Source: an uncultured Butyricicoccus sp.
GTDB lineage: Bacteria; Bacillota; Clostridia; Oscillospirales; Butyricicoccaceae
Length of the DNA stretch: 34,704 nucleotides
NCBI GenBank assembly: GCA_904420185.1
Contig: CAJFUJ010000042.1
Location: 1 to 34,704, forward strand
Direction: 5' to 3'
A program made the position numbers and the translations under genes. The notes beneath the pieces are model-generated. The model was not told the DNA's origin. It searched no databases and worked only from the letters and a program-made list of their open reading frames with translations. Below, piece after piece: positions 12,700 through 18,415 of the stretch. The stretch's first letter is position 1, and every line of letters begins with the position of its first letter.

Positions 12700-13398
12700 T
12701 TATCCGACCCCAAAATCGGTGTTTTCCAGCAAAATATCCACCCGCGGATTGTCACAGTACAACGGATAAATGTTCTTTCGGAACAGCCGCTCCACCTCCC
12801 AATCCGGGTGTAGGGCGGCAGAGTTTTCCACCATCAGATTGACGCACACCCGCTCAAAATATTGCAGACCGGTTTGGATGTCCTGCCGCATGGAGTCCTC
12901 GGTCTGCCCGGTCAGGCCGAACAGCAAGCAGCATTCGTCAAAAGGCGCCGCAATCTCGGCCGGATCGCGCACGCCGATGCCCTTGTGCAACACGTTTTCG
13001 CGGAATGCCCAGTCAAAGGTCTCGATGCCGGATTTGACCTTGACCTGCACCCCGGCTTTTGCAAACCGCTCCCGCAGCGCCGGCAGCGCCCGCCGGTGCA
13101 GCCAGTGGCACTCAAAATGCAGGGTGTGGATGCCTTTGTCCCGGCAAACCTGCTCGACCCGGTCGATGGTCTTTTCGTCTAGCTCAGGGAACGACCCCGA
13201 ATTGATGACCTCCAACCGGCCGTATTGCCCGGTCACCTGCCCCAATACCCCTGCATTGAGCGCATAATTTTCAGCCGCATCCGCCGAACGGTCCAAATGA
13301 TAATCGCAAAACGCACATCTTCCCCAACTGCATCCAAACCCGCGCAGCAACACAATTTCCCGCGGGTTCTTTTCCTCAATCACCGAATACCGGATCAC
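12700..13398 (-). CDS. Radical SAM protein, probable queuine lyase (QueL-like)
   Basis: A 232-residue radical SAM enzyme. Clustered cysteines GCSWGRCAFC (C23-x4-C28-x2-C31) sit at the N-terminus where the [4Fe-4S]/SAM motif belongs; the spacing differs from the usual C-x3-C-x2-C. Later stretches fit a radical SAM barrel: VINSGSFPELDEKTIDRVEQVC, VQVKVKSGIETFDWAFREN and CCLLFGLTGQTEDSMRQDI. The start is GTG at 13398 with GGAGGGAGTTTT directly before it; in-frame ATGs further upstream lie inside the riboswitch leader and are not used. Assignment to queuosine salvage is an inference from the preQ1-I riboswitch upstream and the YhhQ transporter downstream. In Clostridia a radical SAM queuine lyase (QueL) that frees a 7-deazaguanine precursor has been described; this gene may be that enzyme or a relative. 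Confidence 0.8.
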   Translation of the reverse strand: MIRYSVIEEKNPREIVLLRGFGCSWGRCAFCDYHLDRSADAAENYALNAGVLGQVTGQYGRLEVINSGSFPELDEKTIDRVEQVCRDKGIHTLHFECHWLHRRALPALRERFAKAGVQVKVKSGIETFDWAFRENVLHKGIGVRDPAEIAAPFDECCLLFGLTGQTEDSMRQDIQTGLQYFERVCVNLMVENSAALHPDWEVERLFRKNIYPLYCDNPRVDILLENTDFGVG

Positions 13399-13419
13399 AA
13401 AACTCCCTCCAAACCGCAT

Positions 13420-13452
13420 AAAAAATGGCGCATTCCTTTTGGAAAGCACCAT
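13420..13452 (-). terminator. Leader terminator 2 of the queuosine salvage operon
   Basis: Minus strand hairpin ATGGTGCTTTCC AAAA GGAATGCGCCAT (13452-13425) followed by TTTTTT (13425-13420). It stands directly before the GGAGGG ribosome site, so it can only act as a conditional terminator in the leader. Confidence 0.8.
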
Positions 13453-13453
13453 C

Positions 13454-13489
13454 AAAAAACCCATGACCTCCGGCAATCCCGGCGCATGG
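13454..13489 (-). terminator. Leader terminator 1, next to the preQ1 aptamer
   Basis: Minus strand CCATG...CATGG outer stem (13489-13485 with 13465-13461) and inner CCGG/CCGG, followed by TTTTTT (13459-13454). It begins four bases after the aptamer tail. This is the position expected for a riboswitch expression platform. Confidence 0.65.
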
Positions 13490-13492
13490 TTG

Positions 13493-13533
13493 TCCTAGTT
13501 TTGTTTATAGACAGGATGGTTACGAACTGTCTT
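13493..13533 (-). promoter_or_regulatory. preQ1-I riboswitch aptamer
   Basis: Minus strand RNA with P1 stem AGACAG / CTGTCT (13532-13527 and 13514-13509), loop TTCGTAACCATC and A-rich tail ATAAACAAAACTAGGA. This is the small H-type pseudoknot layout of preQ1-I. The loop element GTAACC and tail AACAAAAC-AGG closely match the known Thermoanaerobacter aptamer. Downstream genes are a radical SAM enzyme and YhhQ, as expected for a 7-deazaguanine sensor. Ligand binding is inferred, not shown. Confidence 0.82.
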
Positions 13534-13554
13534 ATACAATTTTGACCGGGGTTT

Positions 13555-13583
13555 AGTATACCACACCGGCGCACAAAAGACAA
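13555..13583 (-). promoter_or_regulatory. Promoter of the queuosine salvage operon
   Basis: Minus strand TTGTCT (13583-13578), 17-base spacer, TATACT (13560-13555). Transcription would start near 13548, about 15 bases before the aptamer, giving a leader of about 150 bases. Confidence 0.8.
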
Positions 13584-13635
13584 GAAAAATCTTTTTCGTA
13601 CCGCATTCCTCTTTGCCTGCCGGTGAAATTGCCTA

Positions 13636-13666
13636 TTGACTTAGAGTTTGCTTCAAATGATACAAT
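13636..13666 (+). promoter_or_regulatory. merR promoter with long (19-base) spacer
   Basis: TTGACT (13636-13641), 19-base spacer, TACAAT (13661-13666). An imperfect dyad ACTTAGAG-TTTG-CTTCAAAT fills the spacer. Over-long 19-20 base spacers with a dyad are the hallmark of promoters activated by MerR-family twisting, so autoregulation is likely. Confidence 0.7.
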
Positions 13667-13693
13667 ATTTAAAAAAACAAAGGAGCGGTTGCG

Positions 13694-14077
13694 ATGACCA
13701 TCGCGCAGGTGAGTAAAAAGTACGGCATCTCAGCAGACACGCTGCGGTATTACGAGCGAATCGGGCTCATTCCCGCAGTTCCACGCAACAAAAGCGGTCA
13801 TCGCGACTACGATGAAGAAGCCTGCCGTTGGATGAAATATATGCGCCAGGCTGGCGTGCAAATCGAGGCGCTGATTGAATATGTCGCCCTATTCCAGCAG
13901 GGTGACGCCACCCTCCCCGCGCGCAAGGCGCTACTCATCGAGCAACGCGCCCAACTATACCAGCGCATCCTAGAAATGCAGGACTCCCTTGAACATCTGG
14001 ATCGAAAAATCGCCGCTTTCGACCAACCCATCTGTCAAGCCGGCCCACCGGACGGCAACCCGCCGCAGGCCCAATAA
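13694..14077 (+). CDS. MerR family transcriptional regulator
   Basis: A 127-residue regulator. Residues 1-70 form the MerR winged helix: MTIAQVSKKYGISADTLRYY, then ERIGLIPAVPRNKSGHRDYD, then EEACRWMKYMRQAGV. A dimerisation coiled coil follows (about 78-115, ARKALLIEQRAQLYQRILEM). The C-terminal tail is short with a single cysteine, so it lacks the metal-binding cysteine set of metal sensors and resembles the aldehyde/stress-type group (AdhR/NmlR-like). Its effector is unknown. AGGAG precedes the ATG. No other gene shares its transcript; a terminator follows and metY converges, so its only visible target is its own promoter. Confidence 0.92.
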   Translation: MTIAQVSKKYGISADTLRYYERIGLIPAVPRNKSGHRDYDEEACRWMKYMRQAGVQIEALIEYVALFQQGDATLPARKALLIEQRAQLYQRILEMQDSLEHLDRKIAAFDQPICQAGPPDGNPPQAQ

Positions 14078-14119
14078 AAATCGCCCGCCGTTTCCCCCTC
14101 GGGGCCAAAACGGCGGGCG
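14076..14119. terminator. Bidirectional intrinsic terminator
   Basis: Perfect 12-base stem CGCCCGCCGTTT / AAACGGCGGGCG (14082-14093, 14108-14119). On the minus strand it is followed by ATTTTTATT, the better U-tract, ending metY. On the plus strand TGCTTTT follows, ending merR. Confidence 0.85.
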
Positions 14120-14147
14120 TGCTTTTCGCCGGACCGGGTAACAGCGC

Positions 14148-15437
14148 TTACGGCTGCGCTGCCTTGTCCAGCCCCTGCCGGAGGTCGTCCAAAATATCGT
14201 CGATGTGTTCGGTGCCGATGGATAACCGCACAGTCGCCGGCGAGATGCCGCAGTCGTGCAACTCCTGGGGGCTGAGCTGGGAGTGGGTGGTGGAGGCTGG
14301 GTGGATGACCAGGCTTTTGCCGTCAGCCACGTTGGCCAGCAGCGAGAAAAGTTCGAGCGATTCGGTGAACTTGCATGCCTGTGCTTCCCCGCCTTTGAGC
14401 TCGAAGGTGAAGATGGACGCCCCGCCGTTGGGGAAATACCGGTCATATAGTGCCTTTTGGCTGCCGGAAGCGCGCGACGGATGGTTGACCCGCTCAACCA
14501 ATGGGTGCTGCCCAAGAAAGTCCACAACTTGCAGCGCGTTTTGCACATGGCGCTCCATGCGCAGCGGCAGGGTTTCCAGCCCCTGCAGCAGCAGGAATGC
14601 GTCAAAGGGCGACAGACATGCGCCTGTATCCCGCAGCAGGGTGGTACGGGCCTTCACCAGATAGGCCATCGGCCCGCAGGCCTCGGCAAACACCACGCCG
14701 TGATAGGAAGGATTGGGCTGGGTCAGCCCGGGAAATTTACCGCTGGCCGCCCAGTCAAAGGCGCCACCGTCCACGATCACCCCGCCCAACACCGTTCCAT
14801 GCCCGCCGATGAATTTGGTTGCCGAATGTACGACAAGATCGGCCCCGTGCTCGAGCGGCCGGAACAGATAGGGCGAGGCAAAGGTGTTGTCCACGATGAC
14901 CGGGATGGCCTGCGCGTGCGCAATCTGCGCAATCGCTTCCACATCGACCAAATCGGCGTTCGGGTTGCCCACCGACTCCAGGTAAACCGCCCGGGTATTG
15001 GGCTGGATCGCCTTTGCAAAATTTTGCGGGTCGCTGCCGTCGACAAAGGTGACCGTAATGCCGGCTTCCGGCAGGGTATTGGCGAACAGGTTGTAGGTGC
15101 CGCCGTAGAGGTTGGACGCTGCTACGATGTGGTCGCCCGCGGCGGCAATATTGCGTATAGCATAGGTGATCGCTGCCGAACCGGAGGCAACTGCCAGCGC
15201 GCCTGCGCCCCCTTCGAGCGCGGCCATGCGCGTTTCCAACACCTCGACTGTGGGGTTCGTCAGCCGGGAATAAATATTTCCGCCCTCTTGGAGCGCAAAG
15301 CGCGCGGCGGCTTGCGAGGAGTTTTCAAACACATAGGCTGCGCTTGCATAAATGGGAACCGCCCGCGCGCCAGTGGTTGGGTCGGGTTGCTCTTGCCCCG
15401 CGTGCAGGGCCAGCGTTTCAAAACGGTAGGGTTTCAT
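14148..15437 (-). CDS. metY: O-acetylhomoserine sulfhydrylase (PLP, Cys/Met metabolism family)
   Basis: PLP enzyme that makes homocysteine from O-acetylhomoserine and sulfide. The 429-residue length fits MetY (about 430) better than cystathionine synthase or lyase (about 380-400). The start RFETLALHAGQEQPDPTTGA, PIYASAAYVFENSSQAA, NIYSRLTNPT and LYGGTYNLF are strongly MetY-like. The PLP lysine is K208 in VVHSATKFIGGHGT. The ATG at 15437 is chosen: AAAGGAAG lies before it and upstream in-frame ATGs overlap the promoter. It is monocistronic. I see no S-box or T-box in the short leader. Confidence 0.94.
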   Translation of the reverse strand: MKPYRFETLALHAGQEQPDPTTGARAVPIYASAAYVFENSSQAAARFALQEGGNIYSRLTNPTVEVLETRMAALEGGAGALAVASGSAAITYAIRNIAAAGDHIVAASNLYGGTYNLFANTLPEAGITVTFVDGSDPQNFAKAIQPNTRAVYLESVGNPNADLVDVEAIAQIAHAQAIPVIVDNTFASPYLFRPLEHGADLVVHSATKFIGGHGTVLGGVIVDGGAFDWAASGKFPGLTQPNPSYHGVVFAEACGPMAYLVKARTTLLRDTGACLSPFDAFLLLQGLETLPLRMERHVQNALQVVDFLGQHPLVERVNHPSRASGSQKALYDRYFPNGGASIFTFELKGGEAQACKFTESLELFSLLANVADGKSLVIHPASTTHSQLSPQELHDCGISPATVRLSIGTEHIDDILDDLRQGLDKAAQP

Positions 15438-15493
15438 AAGAGGTCTTCCTTTGCTGCTTTTCATTTTCCCACTTATTTTATAGGACTTCGAAA

Positions 15494-15523
15494 AGTATAG
15501 CACGGCCTACCCAGCAGTGTCAA
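15494..15523 (-). promoter_or_regulatory. Sigma-A promoter of metY
   Basis: Minus strand TTGACA (15523-15518), 18-base spacer, TATACT (15499-15494). The leader to the ATG is only about 50 bases, too short for a SAM riboswitch. Confidence 0.85.
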
Positions 15524-15625
15524 GCAAAAACGGTCAACTGCGGCCGAGAATATACACCGGTTTTTCACCAAATCTTCAAACTTATCCTGTATACTGTCGA
15601 TTGAAGAAATATACCATCCGGCGGA

Positions 15626-17221
15626 TTGTTACTTAGGAAGGGCGGATTATGTCGTGAAAAAAAGACCAGACGCTTGCGCAAAGCCATCGCTCTTGTGCTG
15701 AGTTTGCTGCTCCTGCTGCCGCACACCGCAGCGTTCGCGGCCAACGACGAGCAGTTTGCAGACAGCCTCTATCAATTAGGGGTGTTTTACGGCACCGAAA
15801 ACGGCTATGAGCTCAGCCGCGCGCTGACGCGGGCCGAAGGGGTTGCCATGCTTGTTCGAATGTTGGGGGCAGAGGATGAGGCTGCACAGCTTTCTGACAC
15901 CTCCACTCCCTTTACCAATGTGCCCGATTGGGCGGCCGGTTCGATCGCCTATGCCTATGAAAACGGCTTGGTCGCTGGCATTGGTGACAATCAATTCGGC
16001 TCCAACCAGTCCATGACCGCCCAAATGTATACCGTCCTCATGTTGCGTGCCTTGGGATACACCGAAGCCGACGGGGACTTTACCTATGCACAGGCGCTCT
16101 CCTTTGCCGAATCGCTGGGACTGCTGGATGAGGCCATTGTGTCTGACATCACATCCGGCACGTTTACCCGCGGTGACGCGGTTGAGCTGACCTACTACAC
16201 CCTGCGTTTCCCCGTGCAGGACAGCAGCACGTTGCTGGTTGAACAGCTGCGCAGCGATGGCCAACTGGACGCAACAGCCGTTGATACCTTCTTGCAAACC
16301 GAGCTGTCCCGCGAAACCGAGGAGAGCGGCAGCTCCACCGAGCAACAGGAGCTCACCCTTTCGGAAATCGCCGCCAAAAAGGAAAGCGTTGTGCTCCTGC
16401 AAGGCGAGACAGCTGACGGTTCCGCCCAGGGCAGCGGCGTCATCTTGTCTGCGGATGGGCTGATCGTCACCAATTACCATGTAATCGATGGCTTGCAAAA
16501 CATGACTGTGACCTTTGACGATGGCACGGTATACAGCGGAACCGTGTATGTCGAGGATTTCTCGGAAGAGCTGGACCTGGCGCTTTTGACCATTGATGCG
16601 ACCGGCCTGACCCCCGCTACCATCGGTGATTCGGACACCTTGGCTGTCGGCGATACCGTGGTCGCTATCGGCAGTCCCTACGGCCTGCAAAATACCGTGT
16701 CTGACGGCATTGTATCCTCTATCCGGGAAAATGAATTGCAGATCACTGCTGCCATTAGCTCGGGCAGTTCGGGTGGAGCGCTGTTCAACGCCCAGGGCGA
16801 ACTGGTGGGCATTACATATGCCGGCATCACGTCTGGGCAAAATTTGGGGTTTGCCATCCCCATCAACCTGCTTTCCACCCTGTCCGACCGCAGCCATCAG
16901 ACGCTCTCTGACTTCTATGCCGAAAACAGCGCAGTTGACGCCCCCACCGGCCTGACCCTTGCCGGCACCGCAGGCAGCACCTTCTATTTGCAGTGGGACG
17001 CCGTGGAAAACGCCGACTATTACCTCGTCTATTACCGTACCGATTCCGACGCATCATACACCTTATGTACCAGCTTTGGTTTCCCTTATCAGTTTTCCCA
17101 TGCCGAGCCCTACTCCGCTGTGCTGAACGGCCAGCGCGGTCTAACTTATGAATTTGTCGTCACCGCTGTACACGATGGCGTGGAGTCACCCTATAGTCAA
17201 CCATTACAGGCTTCGCTATAA
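15626..17221 (+). CDS. Exported SLH-domain trypsin-like serine protease with C-terminal Fn3-like domain
   Basis: Open frame of 531 codons. A basic stretch and hydrophobic core AIALVLSLLLLLPHTAAFAAN (about 20-40) form a signal peptide. Residues about 40-200 are three S-layer-homology repeats that would hold the protein on the wall. Residues about 245-425 are an HtrA/S1C-type protease with H285 (TNYHVIDG), D317 (ELDLALL) and S382 (SSGSSGGALF). Residues 437-531 form a fibronectin-III-like domain (APTGLTLAG...YYLVYYRTDSD). No PDZ domain is seen. The start is odd: the in-frame TTG at 15626 has no proper ribosome site. AGGAAGG instead serves GTG at 15654, followed by a run of seven A in the wrong frame. 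One extra A would give MKKKTRRLRKAIA, an ideal signal peptide (see findings). Confidence 0.85.
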   Translation: MLLRKGGLCREKKTRRLRKAIALVLSLLLLLPHTAAFAANDEQFADSLYQLGVFYGTENGYELSRALTRAEGVAMLVRMLGAEDEAAQLSDTSTPFTNVPDWAAGSIAYAYENGLVAGIGDNQFGSNQSMTAQMYTVLMLRALGYTEADGDFTYAQALSFAESLGLLDEAIVSDITSGTFTRGDAVELTYYTLRFPVQDSSTLLVEQLRSDGQLDATAVDTFLQTELSRETEESGSSTEQQELTLSEIAAKKESVVLLQGETADGSAQGSGVILSADGLIVTNYHVIDGLQNMTVTFDDGTVYSGTVYVEDFSEELDLALLTIDATGLTPATIGDSDTLAVGDTVVAIGSPYGLQNTVSDGIVSSIRENELQITAAISSGSSGGALFNAQGELVGITYAGITSGQNLGFAIPINLLSTLSDRSHQTLSDFYAENSAVDAPTGLTLAGTAGSTFYLQWDAVENADYYLVYYRTDSDASYTLCTSFGFPYQFSHAEPYSAVLNGQRGLTYEFVVTAVHDGVESPYSQPLQASL

Positions 17222-17234
17222 GATTCTGAAAAAC

Positions 17235-17277
17235 AAAAATCGGGACGCGCTTTCTATAAAGGCATCCCGATTTTTTT
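17235..17277. terminator. Bidirectional intrinsic terminator
   Basis: Stem AAAAATCGGGA / TCCCGATTTTT (17235-17245, 17265-17275) with T7 on the plus strand and TTTTTGTTTTT on the minus strand. It ends the protease gene and nudC, which converge. Confidence 0.88.
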
Positions 17278-18106
17278 AATTTTTAGGGTCCCGGCCGGTG
17301 CGGAACTGTTCCATCATCGTGTGTGTCAAATCCAACGCGCCCGGCGATGCAGGCACCTCTTCGCGCGGCATCCAAACAGCCTCCCGCAGCTCGTTGCGGT
17401 CGAGCGTGATGGTGCTGTCTCCGTCCAAATCGGCCCAGTAGCCAACCATCAGGTTGCCTGCAAAGCCCCAGGGCTGGTTGCCCGCAAAGCGCAGGTTTTT
17501 CACATGCAGGCCGACCTCTTCGCGCACCTCGCGCCGGACGGTATCCTCCAAGGTTTCACCGATCTCCACAAACCCTGCGACAAACGCATATCGCGGCGTT
17601 TCCCGGTCGGCATATTTGGTCAGCACAATGCGGTCCCCGTCGCGTACACCGACCACAATGGCCGGCGCAATGGTCGGATATACAATCGAATTGCACACCG
17701 GGCATCGCATGGCGCGCTCCTTGTCGTCCCGCTGGTTGGGTGCGCCGCAGCTGCCGCAAAACCGGTTCGCGCGGTACCAACGGTACAGATGCAACGCTGT
17801 GGAGCCCGCTAGGGGCATATAGACCCCCTCCATATTGCGGCAGGCCTCTACACTGGCCGGTTGGAAGGCCTTCTGTACCGCCTCTGGAACCTCCCACAGT
17901 AGGAAAAAGGCCGTATCATCCACAGCGAATAAGTAAACCAGATCCTGATCGGCCACGCCAAGCGCGTGGACCTGCGCTACGGTCGGATATTTCCCATCAT
18001 CCAGTAAGGCATAGCGCCCGTCAAAGATGGTCACAAGATCGGTCTCTTTTGGGGCTGGGGATTTAAACTCATTGTGATATACATGGGGTGTAATCTCTTG
18101 CAGCAT
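17276..18106 (-). CDS. nudC: NAD(+) diphosphatase / NAD-capped RNA decapping hydrolase
   Basis: Nudix hydrolase that splits NAD(H) to NMN(H) and AMP and in characterised members removes NAD caps from RNA. It is 276 residues. A zinc ribbon is present with C117, C120, C135, C138 (FCGSCG...RCPVC). The Nudix box is complete: G178 x5 E184 x7 R192-E193-V194-x-E196-E197-x-G199 (AGFVEIGETLEDTV then RREVREEVGL). The family motif after the box, usually SQPWPFPxS, reads NQPWGFAGN (210-218), which keeps QPW but loses two prolines. It has a near-consensus promoter and is monocistronic. Confidence 0.94.
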   Translation of the reverse strand: MLQEITPHVYHNEFKSPAPKETDLVTIFDGRYALLDDGKYPTVAQVHALGVADQDLVYLFAVDDTAFFLLWEVPEAVQKAFQPASVEACRNMEGVYMPLAGSTALHLYRWYRANRFCGSCGAPNQRDDKERAMRCPVCNSIVYPTIAPAIVVGVRDGDRIVLTKYADRETPRYAFVAGFVEIGETLEDTVRREVREEVGLHVKNLRFAGNQPWGFAGNLMVGYWADLDGDSTITLDRNELREAVWMPREEVPASPGALDLTHTMMEQFRTGRDPKN

Positions 18107-18147
18107 ATTTTTGCCACCATCCTGTTGTATTTTGTCCCATAGTGCAT

Positions 18148-18176
18148 ATTATACGCAGGGCCAAATGGTCTGTCAA
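18148..18176 (-). promoter_or_regulatory. Strong sigma-A promoter of nudC
   Basis: Minus strand TTGACA (18176-18171), 17-base spacer, TATAAT (18153-18148): a full consensus promoter. Transcription starts about 35 bases before the ATG. Confidence 0.92.
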
Positions 18177-18305
18177 ATCCAAAATGTTTGCCTTTTGGGA
18201 TGGCAAAGCAGAAAACTTTTGTTTTCCCGGGTGGAATATTTCCTTTCTATCCAATCGTTCTGGGGCCGTGCCACAAGATTATTGTGAAGAAATCATAAAA
18301 AAAAA

Positions 18306-18345
18306 TGAAAAAGTTATTTCATCTCCTGTATGGGTATGTTATGAT
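18306..18345 (+). promoter_or_regulatory. oad operon promoter (extended -10) with overlapping palindrome
   Basis: Extended -10 TG-T-TATGAT (18337-18345). The -35 position (about 18317-18322, TTTCAT) is weak, which fits an extended -10 promoter. A perfect inverted repeat TGAAA-N6-TTTCA (18306-18321) overlaps the -35 region and could be an operator. It resembles neither a full cre nor a full Rex box, so no regulator is named. Confidence 0.6.
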
Positions 18346-18358
18346 TATTTTAGTGTGC

Positions 18359-18380
18359 AATGGCTGGTAACTCAGCCATT
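18359..18380 (+). repeat. Inverted repeat in the oad 5' leader
   Basis: Perfect 8-base arms AATGGCTG / CAGCCATT (18359-18366, 18373-18380) with a 6-base loop, starting about 7 bases after the predicted transcription start. It may be an operator or a 5' mRNA stem. No U-tract follows, so it is not a terminator. Confidence 0.7.
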
Positions 18381-18415
18381 TGCCCAAACAATGCTGTAAA
18401 GGGAAGTGAACAGCG

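Larger units (their letters stand above)
18107..18415. other. Divergent intergenic region nudC / oad operon
   Basis: This 309-base gap holds the two divergent promoters. Near nudC there is a 6-base inverted repeat TTTGCC/GGCAAA (18187-18192, 18202-18207). The middle (about 18240-18320) is A+T rich compared with the genes. Near oadA are the palindrome and 5'-leader repeat given below. I see no small gene. Confidence 0.7.

Noticed and set aside
15438-15494. SAM (S-box) riboswitch before metY.
   Set aside because: The leader from the clear promoter to the start codon is about 50 bases, too short to hold one.
14457-15500. Plus-strand open frame opposite metY.
   Set aside because: Antisense shadow of a well-identified gene with promoter and terminator on the minus strand.
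15776-16897. Minus-strand open frame opposite the protease gene.
   Set aside because: Antisense shadow; the plus strand carries clear SLH, catalytic triad and Fn3 features.
18253-18330. Rex or cre operator before the oad operon.
   Set aside because: TTGTGA-N5-TCATAA and TGAAA-N6-TTTCA resemble such sites, but spacing and arm length do not fit either consensus, so no regulator was named.
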